Assembly: GCA_947475415.1 (NCBI GenBank)
Contig: CANJLH010000009.1
Coordinates: forward strand, 1 to 64,000
Direction of reading: 5' to 3'
Source: Caulobacteraceae bacterium
Lineage (GTDB): Bacteria; Pseudomonadota; Alphaproteobacteria; Caulobacterales; Caulobacteraceae
DNA length: 64,000 nucleotides
In this document: positions 16,950 through 26,234 of the stretch, piece after piece
Numbering within the stretch: position 1 is the stretch's first letter
Layout of the letters: the number at the start of each line of letters is the position of its first letter
Position numbers and translations under genes: made by a program
The notes under the pieces: model-generated
What the model was told of the DNA's origin: nothing
Seen by the model: the letters and a program-made list of their open reading frames with translations, nothing else
Databases searched by the model: none

Positions 16950-17696
16950 TCAGGGAACGCCGCCGTCCACCCTGATCATCGCTCCGGTGGTATAGCTGGA
17001 CGCCGGACTGGCAAGGTAGAGCGCGGTGGTGACGATCTCCTCCGGCTCGGCCACCCGGTTAATGGCCTTCACATTGGCCTCGATCCGCGCCTTGGCGTCT
17101 TCGCCGGGCTGGAACATGTCGGTGTTGAACGAACCGCAGACGATTGTATTGACCCGCACCTTCGGCCCGAAGTCGGCGGCGAAGACTTGGGTCAGGGCGT
17201 TCAGCGCCGCCTTCGACGCCGAATAGGGTCCGACCAGCGGCAGTGGGTGCAGTGAAGCCCCCGACGAGATGTTGATGATCACCCCGCCATCGCCATCGAC
17301 CATCCGGTTCCCAACCAGAGTGGACAGTCGGAACGGGCCCTTGAAGTTCACCCCGACGATCTTGTCGAAGAAGTCTTCCGAAATGTCGCGGTTGTTCATC
17401 ACAGGTGACAGGGCGGCGTTGTTGACCAGGATGTCGATGCGTCCGAACTCGGCGTAAGCGGCGTCCACCAGCGCCGCCAAGTCGTCCCAGTGGCCCACAT
17501 GGCAGGATCGCGCCATGGCCCGTCGACCGAGCGCGCGGATCTCCGCCGCCACTTCCTCGCAGGCGTCAAGCTTACGGCTGGCGATAATCAGGTCGGCGCC
17601 AGCCCGGGCGAATCCCAGCGCCATGGCCCGGCCAAGTCCGCGGCTTCCGCCAGTGACGAGGGCGACCTTGCCGGTCAAGTCGAATAGATTGCTCAT
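16950..17696 (-). CDS. SDR family oxidoreductase
   Basis: This 248-residue classical short-chain dehydrogenase has the cofactor motif TGGSRGLG (residues 15-22), NNAA near 90, catalytic Ser in ISSGAS and Tyr/Lys in PYSASKAAL near 155-165. ASRKLDAC after the second strand suggests NADPH, with Arg as the phosphate-binding residue. It is the last gene of the minus-strand operon that starts with the P450 at 21905, 31 bases after the CrtC/AttH-like gene. It probably oxidises or reduces an alcohol/ketone made by the P450. Confidence 0.92.
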   Translation of the reverse strand: MSNLFDLTGKVALVTGGSRGLGRAMALGFARAGADLIIASRKLDACEEVAAEIRALGRRAMARSCHVGHWDDLAALVDAAYAEFGRIDILVNNAALSPVMNNRDISEDFFDKIVGVNFKGPFRLSTLVGNRMVDGDGGVIINISSGASLHPLPLVGPYSASKAALNALTQVFAADFGPKVRVNTIVCGSFNTDMFQPGEDAKARIEANVKAINRVAEPEEIVTTALYLASPASSYTTGAMIRVDGGVP

Positions 17697-17727
17697 AGGC
17701 TGAGGACGTTCCTTTGGAGGGGCCGGT

Positions 17728-18801
17728 TTAGGCTTTCAGTTTGATAAAGGGTTTGCTCAGGGGGTCAGAGCGCTCGATGTAGACCTGACCGACCTCACCG
17801 TCCCATTCGCAGGGTCCGAAGTTCAGCACGTACATCAGGCCGGCTCCGGCGAGATCCTTGCCCACCGCCAACCGCTTCTGCATCGAGGTCCAGATCGAGC
17901 GTTTGGTGTCCATGGTCAGGTTGAGTTCGCCGCCGTTCCAGCGCAGCCGAACCGGAAGTTTTTCCCCGGCCATCACCAGTTCGGTAAGCCTGGGCGGATC
18001 GAGCACTTCGGCCCAATGTACAGACCCATCCTTCTCCACGACGAAGGCGCCCTCCAAGGTGATCTTGCCAGTCGGGTCCCAGTAGGTGGAGAAGATCCAG
18101 GCCCGGCCGCTGGGATAAAGGCAGCCGGCGATAACGTGGCCGCCCCAGCCAAGGCTGGTTCCAGCCTCGCCGCCGCCGCGCGGGCCGCGGGAGTGGTCGC
18201 GCCAGCCGGTGGCCGCCTCGATCGGATAGGTCTTGTCGTCGACCTTGACCACGCCGCGGGCGTGATAGAGCTGTTCATAGTGCTCCTTGGCCCAGCCCTG
18301 GGCAGTCATCTCGCCCTTGCCAACACCGGAATGGGCGGCGGAGTGGGCATCCCACACCGGGGTGGCGCATTCGATATCCAGATCGATGATCAGGCGCTTC
18401 TTCAGGCCGTCCGGCGCCAGGGCCTTGGCCATGTCTTCGTTGGACACATGCAAGGCGAAGCCGTCGAAAGTGACCTTCCAGCGCTTGAACGGCTCAATGC
18501 ACCGGAAGACGAGGTTGGGGCCCGCGGGCTTCTGGTCCTGAGGCGTGTAGTAATAGCCCCATTGTGTGAGCACACCGTCGTCGCCCGGTAGGCAGACCAG
18601 CACACGGTCCTCCCACATAGCCCATTCCGAGGGAACCGACCCCAAGTGCAGCCAGAAACCCATGTCCGCTTTGGCGTCGTAGAGGGCGAACAGCAGATTT
18701 TCCGCCCACAGCGCCTCCGCGGGCTTCACCGCCACAATGGATTCTTTTTCGACTGCGAGGCCGCTCGACAGATCCCGTGCGCTCATGACATCCGCTCTCA
18801 T
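17728..18801 (-). CDS. CrtC/AttH-like (DUF7064/7065-type) hypothetical protein
   Basis: This is a 357-residue protein of uncertain function without signal peptide. It is rich in beta strands and aromatics, with WGYYYTPQ, HYEQLYHARG, TGWRDHSRGPR and WIFSTYWDPTG. This pattern resembles the lipocalin-like double-barrel fold of hydroxyneurosporene dehydrogenase/AttH proteins, which bind hydrophobic polyene or steroid-like ligands. The assignment is by pattern memory only. Similar proteins often lie in terpenoid or steroid catabolic clusters. It sits between a DUF4286-like gene (22 bases upstream) and an SDR (31 bases downstream). An internal ATG at codon 6 is an alternative start. Confidence 0.6.
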   Translation of the reverse strand: MRADVMSARDLSSGLAVEKESIVAVKPAEALWAENLLFALYDAKADMGFWLHLGSVPSEWAMWEDRVLVCLPGDDGVLTQWGYYYTPQDQKPAGPNLVFRCIEPFKRWKVTFDGFALHVSNEDMAKALAPDGLKKRLIIDLDIECATPVWDAHSAAHSGVGKGEMTAQGWAKEHYEQLYHARGVVKVDDKTYPIEAATGWRDHSRGPRGGGEAGTSLGWGGHVIAGCLYPSGRAWIFSTYWDPTGKITLEGAFVVEKDGSVHWAEVLDPPRLTELVMAGEKLPVRLRWNGGELNLTMDTKRSIWTSMQKRLAVGKDLAGAGLMYVLNFGPCEWDGEVGQVYIERSDPLSKPFIKLKA

Positions 18802-18823
18802 GGTGTGGTTTTCAGGGCGGCGC

Positions 18824-19165
18824 TCAACGCGCCAGCAGCCGCTCGCCTGCGACCTCGAACCAGGTTGCGGTCAGGCCGCGGGTTTCCAGGGCCGGGCTCA
18901 TGGGCATAGCATCGGTGCCCGCCGCCTCGCCCAAGGCCTTCTGGAGTTTCCCTAGGTCATCGGTCTCCGCCTCGTAGAGGGCCATATACCGGTGCGGTCC
19001 CTTCGGCTCGCCGCCGTCCGCAGTTGCGAGTTTGAAACGCTGCGCGGCGACAAACCCCTCGACCTTCAGAACATCGGGCAGGTGTTGGTTGTCATACCAG
19101 CGATTGTATTCCGCCTCCTGGCCATCAGTGGGGTTGGTCATCACGACGAACACATATTTGGGCAC
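18824..19165 (-). CDS. Small dimeric alpha/beta-barrel protein (DUF4286/EthD-like)
   Basis: This 113-residue protein starts at a GTG preceded by the strong site GGAGGAAACGCC. The N-terminal strand YVFVVMTNPTDGQEAEYNRWYDNQHLPD is the signature of ferredoxin-like small proteins of the EthD/DUF4286 group, with the conserved N-x-W-Y-x-x-x-H-x-P-D. Such proteins form dimers and bind or process small hydrophobic molecules, sometimes as accessory to a P450. It lies in the P450-MFS-this-CrtC-like-SDR operon. Confidence 0.75.
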   Translation of the reverse strand: MPKYVFVVMTNPTDGQEAEYNRWYDNQHLPDVLKVEGFVAAQRFKLATADGGEPKGPHRYMALYEAETDDLGKLQKALGEAAGTDAMPMSPALETRGLTATWFEVAGERLLAR

Positions 19166-19235
19166 GGCGTTTCCTCCGGTTCGAGCCTCGGCCCCACGCT
19201 AGGCCAGCCAAATCGCCGCCACAACCGCCGATCCG

Positions 19236-20579
19236 TCAGCTTGCCGCCGCAGCTGCATCGGCGATCTCCTGCTGCAGCCGGGCATAATCGGATCGGATGT
19301 AGAACGAAGCCAGGGTCGCGGTCACCGCCGCACCCAACCAGCCCAAGGTGATGAACGAAAGAGAGTAGCGCACCGCCTCGGTCCCATAGCGGGGCTCCAA
19401 CAGGTCGTTGAGCACGCCGATGGCGAAGGGTCCAATGCCGATCCCCACCAGCGTGGTCACTAGGCCCATGATCACCGAGGAGACCGCGCGCATGCGCACC
19501 GGCGATACGGTCTGGCCGATGACATAACTGAGCGTGTTGTGTGAACACTGGGCGAACGTCATCAGGAAATAAGCCGCCACGGCGAAGCGCCAGTCGTGCT
19601 CCGACACGAACCACAGTCCCGGCGGAATGGCGACAAGCGGCCCTATGGCGGCGATCCAGGGATAGGCTCGCATGTCCTTGCGGGCGGCCCAGTCGGCGAT
19701 CATGGAACTGGACATGATGCCCAGGAACAGTGATCCGGCGATCGCCGCGCCAATCCAGGTGCCCACTTGAGCGGCGCTCATGTGATGGATGCGGACCATG
19801 AAGGTCGGGCCCCAATTGAGCATGCCGTAGCCGCCCAATCCCCCGAGTCCCACCGTGGCCAGGGACAAAACGTAGCTGGGGGTCGAAAACAGTCGGCGTA
19901 TGACCTGGCCAAGCGGCGGCGGCGGCGCCTGTTCCGCCCGAACCGGCTCAGAGAATCCGCGCGGCGGTTCGCGGACCCACAGGTAGACGATCAGGGCCAG
20001 CAGCAAGCCGGGCGCCCCGACGATCAAGAAGGCCGCCCGCCAGCCGAACGCCTGCGAAAGCCAGCCGCCCAGGAAGACGCCGAGCCCGATGCCGAGCGAC
20101 TGGGTGCCGGAGAGAAGTCCCAGCACCACCGCGCGCCGGTTAAGTGGAAACAGGTCCATCAGGATAGACTGGCTGGTAGGTGCCGCGCCCGCCTCGCCAA
20201 CCGCGACCCCAATGCGGGTGCCAGCCAACATCCAGAATCCCACGGCGGCGCCGCCCAGGGTGGTCATCAGGCTCCAGAACGCCAGGCAGACGGCGATCAC
20301 CATCTTGCGCGTACGCACGTCGGCCAGACGTGCGATGGGGATTCCCGCCAGGGCGTAAAAGGCCGCGAACGCCAGGCCGGTCAGGAAGCCCATCTGGGTG
20401 TCGGAAGCGTGGAACTCCTCCTTGATGGGCTGCAACAGGACCGTGATCACCTGCCGGTCGACAAAGTTGAACAGCCCGACCACGCACAGGATCGCCAGGA
20501 CAAGGTTGCGGCGTCGCGGCGTCCAGTAGGATTCCGCCTCGGCCATCAGGCCGGAGGCGGCGGTCGGTCGACTAATCAT
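19236..20579 (-). CDS. MFS transporter (spinster-like)
   Basis: This is a 447-residue transporter with about twelve membrane segments. It carries VDRQVITVLLQPIKEEF in the first segment region, the A-motif GIPIARLADVRTRKM and TRIGVAVGEAGAAPTS in segment 4, the same branch as the MFS protein at 11567 but clearly a separate sequence. GGAG lies upstream of the ATG. It follows the P450 gene by 15 bases and should import or export the P450 substrate or product. Confidence 0.9.
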   Translation of the reverse strand: MISRPTAASGLMAEAESYWTPRRRNLVLAILCVVGLFNFVDRQVITVLLQPIKEEFHASDTQMGFLTGLAFAAFYALAGIPIARLADVRTRKMVIAVCLAFWSLMTTLGGAAVGFWMLAGTRIGVAVGEAGAAPTSQSILMDLFPLNRRAVVLGLLSGTQSLGIGLGVFLGGWLSQAFGWRAAFLIVGAPGLLLALIVYLWVREPPRGFSEPVRAEQAPPPPLGQVIRRLFSTPSYVLSLATVGLGGLGGYGMLNWGPTFMVRIHHMSAAQVGTWIGAAIAGSLFLGIMSSSMIADWAARKDMRAYPWIAAIGPLVAIPPGLWFVSEHDWRFAVAAYFLMTFAQCSHNTLSYVIGQTVSPVRMRAVSSVIMGLVTTLVGIGIGPFAIGVLNDLLEPRYGTEAVRYSLSFITLGWLGAAVTATLASFYIRSDYARLQQEIADAAAAAS

Positions 20580-20594
20580 GGGCAGGGCTCCGGT

Positions 20595-21905
20595 CTAGGC
20601 GCCGGCGAAAAAGCCTGGGACCTTCGGGTCGACACCCAGTTTCGCACCGGGTGTGAAGGTGGCCGGCACACTGGTGAAGCCGGTAACGACGCCGACGTTT
20701 TCGAATGATTTCACGGCGTCCAAGTCCACCTGGAAGTCCGGCATACGCCGCAGGACGGTATTCAGGATGGTCTCGAACTCGAGCCGAGCATAGAATTGAC
20801 CCAGACAACGATGGGTGCCGGAACCCAGAGCCACATGCAGGTTGGGTTTGCGCTCCAGCACCACCTCCTCTGCCTTGTCGAACTCCCTGGGGTCGCGACA
20901 GGCGGCGGCGAAGCACAACATCACCCGGTCGCCGCGGCGCAAGTTCTGGCCGCCCAATTCCACATCGCGGGTGACGGTTCGGCAAAGCCCCTGAGTGGGG
21001 GCGGAAATGCGCAGGAATTCCTCAAAGGCGGTCACGGTGAGACTGGGATCCTCCATCAACGTCTTGCGCAGATCCGGACGTTTGGTGAGGATCTGCAGGG
21101 CATTGCACAGCACCGAGGCGGTGGTGTCGATGCCCGCGCCGATGACCAGATTGGCCAGCGCTAGTATCTCATCATCGGTGAAGTCAGCCGTCCCCTTGTC
21201 GCGAGCGTTGAGCAGCACGCTGATCACGTCGCGGCCGCGCTCGCCCGTCTTGTGGTCTTCGACGGCTTTGACCACCTGAGCGCGCTCGAACGCGAGGTCG
21301 TCGGCCAGTTCCAGAAGCTGAGGACTGCCGGCGGGAATATGCGAGGTCAGGTGATGGTTGCGCGCCACCAACTGGTAGTGATCGGTGGGCACGCCGGCCA
21401 GCTCCAGGCTCAGGATGGCTGGGACGATGTTGGAGATATCCTTGGCGAAATCGATGGCGCCGGACTCGATCTTGCGGTCCAGGCAGGCATCCACTAGATC
21501 CTGTAGCCGACCACGCCAGCGCTCAGCGGCTGGCAACGAGAAGGTCGCCGCCAGCGCCTGACGCGAGCGCTCCCAAGCCGGTGGATCTTCTTCGAGCAAT
21601 ATAGAGGAATAGGGCCTGGGCGGTACGAACAGTCCCTCGTAACGCAAGCCATCCAAGGGGCGGGCCCGTCCGTCCGCGTCCAAGACGTGCTTGGAGGAAA
21701 AGGTCTCCCAGTCCCTTGCCGCGGCTTCCAGCTCCGCGAAGCCGATCACGACCCAATAGCCACCGTAGTTGGGGGACCAGAACACCGGCCCGATATCGCG
21801 GCGGATCTGCTGGTACCAGGCATGGCGCTTATCGACATATTCGCGGCTGTTATGATCGAAGTAATCGACCACCTTGGCTCCGAACGGGCATTCACCGGCG
21901 CTCAT
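20595..21905 (-). CDS. Cytochrome P450
   Basis: This soluble bacterial P450 has 436 residues. The I-helix oxygen-activation motif is AGIDTT, the K-helix ExxR is EFLR, and the heme loop is LGSGTHRCLG with the cysteine ligand at about 367. The phenylalanine that usually opens the heme loop is replaced by leucine. A monooxygenase reaction on a hydrophobic substrate is expected. GAGGGAGGCAGA lies before the ATG. It leads a five-gene operon (P450, MFS, DUF4286-like, CrtC-like, SDR). No reductase or ferredoxin is next to it; the ferredoxin at 31989 could serve both P450s. Confidence 0.93.
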   Translation of the reverse strand: MSAGECPFGAKVVDYFDHNSREYVDKRHAWYQQIRRDIGPVFWSPNYGGYWVVIGFAELEAAARDWETFSSKHVLDADGRARPLDGLRYEGLFVPPRPYSSILLEEDPPAWERSRQALAATFSLPAAERWRGRLQDLVDACLDRKIESGAIDFAKDISNIVPAILSLELAGVPTDHYQLVARNHHLTSHIPAGSPQLLELADDLAFERAQVVKAVEDHKTGERGRDVISVLLNARDKGTADFTDDEILALANLVIGAGIDTTASVLCNALQILTKRPDLRKTLMEDPSLTVTAFEEFLRISAPTQGLCRTVTRDVELGGQNLRRGDRVMLCFAAACRDPREFDKAEEVVLERKPNLHVALGSGTHRCLGQFYARLEFETILNTVLRRMPDFQVDLDAVKSFENVGVVTGFTSVPATFTPGAKLGVDPKVPGFFAGA

Positions 21906-22048
21906 TCTGCCTCCCTCTGCGGCGGTCCGCCACCGCTTATCGGACCACCATACACTTGGCTAACGCCCCCACAATGGGTGCGAAAGGCGTTCCGATCGCT
22001 CGACAATCGGTCGGATGCTCCTAAGGTATCGGGCGCGACAAGGGTGGA

Positions 22049-23764
22049 ATGATGAGCGCGACCTACGACCTCGTGCTGCGCGGCGGAACAATCGTCGACG
22101 GCTCCGGCGGCCAATCCTACGTGGGCGATGTGGCCGTGAAGGATGGCCGGATCGCCGCCGTGGGCGAGTTCCCTGGACGGGGCGGCGCGGAAATCGATGT
22201 CGCCGGCAAACTGGTGACCCCCGGTTTCGTGGACGTCCACACCCACTATGACGGCCAGATCACCTGGGAAAGCCGCTTGGCGCCTTCGTCCAACCACGGT
22301 GTAACCACTGTGGTGATGGGCAATTGCGGCGTGGGCTTCGCCCCCTGCCGCGCCGATCAGCGCCACCTGGCGATCAAGGTCATGGAAGGTGTCGAGGACG
22401 TGCCCGAGGTGGTGATGGCCGAAGGCATCCACTGGACCTGGGAGACCTTCCCTGAATACCTGGACGCCATCGAACAGCGCCATGCCGATGTGGATTTCGC
22501 CGCCCAGATCCCGCACTCGCCGCTCAGGGTCTACGTCATGGGCGAACGCGGGGCTGAGATGGAGCCGCCGACCGACGCCGAACTGGCCGAGATGCGGCGG
22601 CTGACCACCGAGGCGATCCGCGCCGGCGCCATCGGCGTCTCCACCTCGCGCCAACTGGCCCACCGTTTCCGCGACGGCCGTTCGGCGCCCAGCGTGCGCA
22701 CCGAAGTGGATGAGATTCTCGCACTGGCCGAAGGGCTGCGGGACGCCGGGACCGGCGTCTTCCAGATCATCACCAACACGGCCAAGTCTCCAGCGGACGA
22801 GTTCGCCATCATGCGCCGGCTCGCCGAAACCGCCGGTCGACCGCTCTCGTTCACCCTCGCCAGCGGCGGACCCGGGGACGGCCGCCAGATTCTGATGCAG
22901 GGAGTCGAGGCGGCTCGCGCCGACGGTCTGTCGATGCGCGCGCAGTTCTTCCTGCGGCCGGTGGGAATGCTGTTCGGCTTAGACCTGTCCTACCATCCCT
23001 TCGCCTTCAATCCGAGCTATCGGCCAATCGAAGCCCTGCCGCTGGCCGAAAAGGTCGCGGCCCTGCGTGACCCCGCCCGGCGCGCCGCTATCCTCGCCGA
23101 GACGCCCGACGACCCCAATCCGTTCCTGATGTCGATGATCAAGCGGATCGACAGCCTCTACGTCCTCAACGATCCGCCTAACTATCAGCCCACTCCCGAA
23201 GAAAACCTGGCGGCCCGAGCAGGGGCGGCGGGCATCAGCCTGCGGGATATGATCTACGACGCCTTGCTGGAGAATGACGGCAAGTCGATCCTCTACTGCC
23301 CGCTGGGCGCCCTGGGTGAAAATCCGCGACGCTTTTTTGACCACCCCGATGCGGTGCTGGGCCTTGGCGACGGCGGCGCCCACTATGGAATGATCTGCGA
23401 CGCAGCCTACCCGACCTATCTACTGACTCGCCTGGGCCGCGACGCACCGGCATCGGAAAAGATCGACTTGCCCCAGGCGATCAAGGCGCTGACCCGCGAC
23501 CCTGCCGAGACGGTGGGTTTCCTAGATCGCGGCCTGATCCAGCCTGGCATGAAGGCGGACCTCAACGTCATCGACTATGATGGCCTACGCCTGCATGCGC
23601 CGAGTGTCGCCCGTGACCTTCCCGCGGGCGGGAAGCGTCTTACACAGAAGGCGGATGGCTACGTGATGACGCTGGTGGCGGGCGAAACGACATACCGTAA
23701 CGGCGCGCACACTGGAGCCCTGCCCGGACGACTGATCCGAGGCCAACAGGCCGCGCCAAATTAG
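22049..23764 (+). CDS. Amidohydrolase, N-acyl-D-amino-acid deacylase type
   Basis: This 571-residue metal-dependent hydrolase has the amidohydrolase N-terminal beta-sandwich (YDLVLRGGTIVDGSG), the metal-binding VDVHTHYDGQ at about residues 66-75, and CGVGFAP typical of the D-aminoacylase branch. The C-terminal sandwich resumes at GLIQPGMKADLNVIDYD. The catalytic Asp is probably in GLGDGGAHYG. Members hydrolyse N-acyl-D-amino acids, dihydropyrimidines or related cyclic amides. Two ATGs are adjacent at the start. It heads a six-gene plus-strand operon, divergent from the P450 operon. Confidence 0.88.
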   Translation: MMSATYDLVLRGGTIVDGSGGQSYVGDVAVKDGRIAAVGEFPGRGGAEIDVAGKLVTPGFVDVHTHYDGQITWESRLAPSSNHGVTTVVMGNCGVGFAPCRADQRHLAIKVMEGVEDVPEVVMAEGIHWTWETFPEYLDAIEQRHADVDFAAQIPHSPLRVYVMGERGAEMEPPTDAELAEMRRLTTEAIRAGAIGVSTSRQLAHRFRDGRSAPSVRTEVDEILALAEGLRDAGTGVFQIITNTAKSPADEFAIMRRLAETAGRPLSFTLASGGPGDGRQILMQGVEAARADGLSMRAQFFLRPVGMLFGLDLSYHPFAFNPSYRPIEALPLAEKVAALRDPARRAAILAETPDDPNPFLMSMIKRIDSLYVLNDPPNYQPTPEENLAARAGAAGISLRDMIYDALLENDGKSILYCPLGALGENPRRFFDHPDAVLGLGDGGAHYGMICDAAYPTYLLTRLGRDAPASEKIDLPQAIKALTRDPAETVGFLDRGLIQPGMKADLNVIDYDGLRLHAPSVARDLPAGGKRLTQKADGYVMTLVAGETTYRNGAHTGALPGRLIRGQQAAPN

Positions 23765-23776
23765 GGAGAAAACAAA

Positions 23777-25033
23777 ATGGAACGTGTCGTCCTGACCAAC
23801 GCCAACCTGATCGACCTCGACTCCGGGGCGCGGCCTGGCGCCGTCATCGAAATCGCCGGCGGCCAGATCGAGTCCGTCACCTTTGGCCCTGCGCCGCAGC
23901 GCCGCCCCGACGCCAGGGTGATTGACCTTGCAGGCGCCAGCGTCATGCCAGGTCTGTGGAACTGCCACTATCACGCTGCCTACAAGGGCGTCGGCGGTAT
24001 GCCGCTGCCCGTCGGCATGGATGCGCCGCCCGCTCTGCACGCGATCCGCGCCGCAGACCACATCCGCATGGCCATGGACGCCGGCTTCACAGGCGTGATC
24101 GGCGCCGGCGCGCCCTACGCCATCGATACCTCGCTGAAGATGGCCGTCGAGGAGGGGACCATCCCCGGCCCGCGCATCATGTGCGGCAGCCGCGACGTCT
24201 CCACCACCGGCCACAGCCAGGACAAGTACTATGCCTGGCACTGGCCCGAGGGCTCGCCGCCCAGCGTCGTGCGCGCTGACGGGCCGGAGGAGTTCCGCAA
24301 GGCGATCCGTGACGAAATCAAGCGGGGCTCGGAGATCATTAAGATCTTCGCCACGGGCGGCCATGCTGTGGATGGCGTGCCGGGCAAGATGGACCTGACC
24401 GGTGATGAACTCCGCGCCGCCTGCGAAGCGGCCCACATGCGCAACGCCAAGATCCGCGCCCACATCGCCAACAAGCTCGGCATCATGACCGCACTGGAGG
24501 TCGGCGTGGACGTGATCGACCACGGTGACGGCCTGGATGACGAGGGCATCGAGAAGCTGTTGGAGACCGGCGCCTTTTTCGTCCCCAGCATGCTCTATCC
24601 TTACAAGGTCAGCCAAATCCGCAGCGGGCCGAATATCGACAAGATGCGCACCGAGATGGACAAGATGGTCGAGGTGCTGCCTCGCGCCGCCAAGGCCGGC
24701 GTCAAGCTGTTGCTGGGCGACGACTTCGGCGCTGTCCCGCTGGAGCACGGAGACTACGCCGACGAGTTGGAGTTCTACGTGAACTACGTGGGCATCGCCC
24801 CCCTGGATGTGATCCGCTGGGGAACCCGCAATGGCGCAGAACTCTATGGCCGCGGCAAGCTGGGCGAGGTCCGGGAGGGCTACCTGGCCGACCTGTTGGT
24901 CCTGGACGGCGACCCCCTCGCCGACATCAAGGTGTTGCAGGACAAGACCAAGATCGCCGGCGTGATGAAAGGCGGCGTGTTCCACAAGAACGCGCTTGAC
25001 GGCCTGGCCGCCCGCGCCCGCGCCGCCGCCTGA
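23777..25033 (+). CDS. Metal-dependent amidohydrolase (imidazolonepropionase-like)
   Basis: This 418-residue TIM-barrel hydrolase shows the metal ligands in WNCHYHAAY (HxH), a candidate carboxylated lysine in IKIFATGG, His in IRAHIANK and IDHGDGLDD, and Asp in LLGDDFGAV. The closing beta-sandwich is LGEVREGYLADLLVLDGDP. It belongs to the subgroup that contains Xaa-Pro dipeptidase-like and ochratoxin/organophosphate-type hydrolases. It follows the first amidohydrolase by 12 bases, so the two probably act in sequence. GGGAGAAAAC precedes the ATG. Confidence 0.88.
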   Translation: MERVVLTNANLIDLDSGARPGAVIEIAGGQIESVTFGPAPQRRPDARVIDLAGASVMPGLWNCHYHAAYKGVGGMPLPVGMDAPPALHAIRAADHIRMAMDAGFTGVIGAGAPYAIDTSLKMAVEEGTIPGPRIMCGSRDVSTTGHSQDKYYAWHWPEGSPPSVVRADGPEEFRKAIRDEIKRGSEIIKIFATGGHAVDGVPGKMDLTGDELRAACEAAHMRNAKIRAHIANKLGIMTALEVGVDVIDHGDGLDDEGIEKLLETGAFFVPSMLYPYKVSQIRSGPNIDKMRTEMDKMVEVLPRAAKAGVKLLLGDDFGAVPLEHGDYADELEFYVNYVGIAPLDVIRWGTRNGAELYGRGKLGEVREGYLADLLVLDGDPLADIKVLQDKTKIAGVMKGGVFHKNALDGLAARARAAA

Positions 25034-25034
25034 G

Positions 25035-25850
25035 GTGGCGCTGGGTTCGGATCTGGTGCTGGGCAGCTATTCGCTCGCCGGCGCCCCTGCGCCGCAACGC
25101 TATGCCGCCGCCGCCGCTGCGGGCTTCACTGGCGCGAGCGCCCTTTGGCATGAGGTGACCGCACGCCGCGCTTCAGGGGACAGCCTTGCAGCGCTGAAGG
25201 TCGAATTCACCAACGCCGGTTTGACCGCGCCGCAACTTGAGATCATTTCCCTGCCCGGCGCCGCGGGCCTGGCCGCCTTCGAGGCCGGCGCTCGCGACAT
25301 CGCCGAGACCGCCGCGGCGCTGGGCTGCGAGGTGGTAAACGCCGCCGCCCTCGATCCCACCGCCACCGAGGACGATTTGGTGCAGGGCCTGGGCCTGCTG
25401 GCTCGCGCCTGTGATCGCCTGGGCCTGAGCTGCGGCATAGAATTCGTGCCGTTCCTCACCCGCGCGCCCGATCTGGCCTGCGCACTGCGGATTGTGCGCG
25501 GCGTGGGCCTGTCCAACGCAGGACTCATCATGGACTCCCTGCATTTCTTCCGCGCAGGCGCAGAGTGGGCGGCTCTGGGCGATCTGCGGCCCGGCGAGGT
25601 GATGGCGTTGCAGATAAACGACGGTCCCGCCGAGCGGCCCAACGACGACTACCACGCCGAGGCCATGGGAATGCGTCGGTTGCCCGGCGACGGCGACTTC
25701 GATCTCGACCGGTTCCTCAAGGTGCTGATCGAACGCGGCGTCACCGTTCCTCTCACCGCCGAGGTGGTGAGCAAGGCCCTGGACGCCCTGCCCGCCGCCG
25801 AGGCCGCCCGCCGCATGGCCGAGGCGACACGCAAACTGCCCCTCGCCTGA
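25035..25850 (+). CDS. Sugar phosphate isomerase/epimerase-like TIM-barrel protein
   Basis: This protein of about 271 residues has the xylose-isomerase-like TIM-barrel fold. Recognisable are GLSCGIEFVPFLT with the metal Glu, AGLIMDSLHFFRAG with Asp and His, VMALQINDGP, and a terminal LTAEVVSK Glu, the usual four-ligand metal site of AP-endonuclease-2-type enzymes. The GTG start is one base after the preceding stop; an in-frame TTG at 24996 would overlap the upstream gene. Members isomerise ketoses, epimerise inositols or catalyse beta-elimination of 3-keto-glycosides. Fourth-position operon context with a GMC dehydrogenase keeps the last option open. Confidence 0.82.
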   Translation: MALGSDLVLGSYSLAGAPAPQRYAAAAAAGFTGASALWHEVTARRASGDSLAALKVEFTNAGLTAPQLEIISLPGAAGLAAFEAGARDIAETAAALGCEVVNAAALDPTATEDDLVQGLGLLARACDRLGLSCGIEFVPFLTRAPDLACALRIVRGVGLSNAGLIMDSLHFFRAGAEWAALGDLRPGEVMALQINDGPAERPNDDYHAEAMGMRRLPGDGDFDLDRFLKVLIERGVTVPLTAEVVSKALDALPAAEAARRMAEATRKLPLA

Positions 25851-25868
25851 CGCCAAGGAAGACCCGCG

Positions 25869-26234
25869 ATGCCAAGCCGCGACCATATGATCCAGGCCAT
25901 CGAGACCTACTGCCGTGCGGAGTGCGAGAAGGACAAGGCCGCCTGGATGGCCCTGTTCGCCGTGGGCGCCGTGCATGAGGACCCAGTAGGAACCCTACGC
26001 AACGAGGGCCTGGAGAAGATCGCCGGCTTCTGGGACTCCTTCCAACCGATGAACGTCGAGCTTTGGCTGACCGAGCCTCCGATCATCTGTGGGAATGAGG
26101 CTATCGCCCTGATGCAATGCCGAGTCGGCCCAGCCGATAACCGCCGCGAATCCGGACGCATCGTCGATCAGTTCATCTTCAACGAGGCGGGCGAGATCAC
26201 CAACCTTCGGGCCTTCTATGACATCACCAACTGA
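25869..26234 (+). CDS. NTF2-like / SnoaL-like protein
   Basis: This 121-residue protein has the cone-shaped alpha+beta fold of nuclear transport factor 2, seen in helix HMIQAIETYCRAECEKDKAAW, AVGAVHEDPVGT and the long terminal strands RRESGRIVDQFIFNEAGEI. The group includes steroid delta-isomerase and polyketide cyclases. AGGAAGACC precedes the ATG. Its end overlaps the start of the GMC oxidoreductase gene by 17 bases. A candidate catalytic residue is the Asp in VDQF; I cannot assign the reaction. Confidence 0.82.
   Translation: MPSRDHMIQAIETYCRAECEKDKAAWMALFAVGAVHEDPVGTLRNEGLEKIAGFWDSFQPMNVELWLTEPPIICGNEAIALMQCRVGPADNRRESGRIVDQFIFNEAGEITNLRAFYDITN

Noticed and set aside
19767..20708. A 313-codon plus-strand frame opposite the MFS gene
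   Set aside because: It is very rich in Arg, Gln and His, the usual shadow pattern of GC-rich membrane-protein genes.
21992..22010. CCGAT ... ATCGG in the P450/amidohydrolase divergent region as an operator
   Set aside because: Five-base arms with a 9-base spacer are too weak in GC-rich DNA to claim.
23585..24985. A 466-codon open frame on the minus strand opposite the second amidohydrolase gene
   Set aside because: The plus strand has clear amidohydrolase motifs and the minus frame is a mirror of high-GC codon bias with no recognisable domain.
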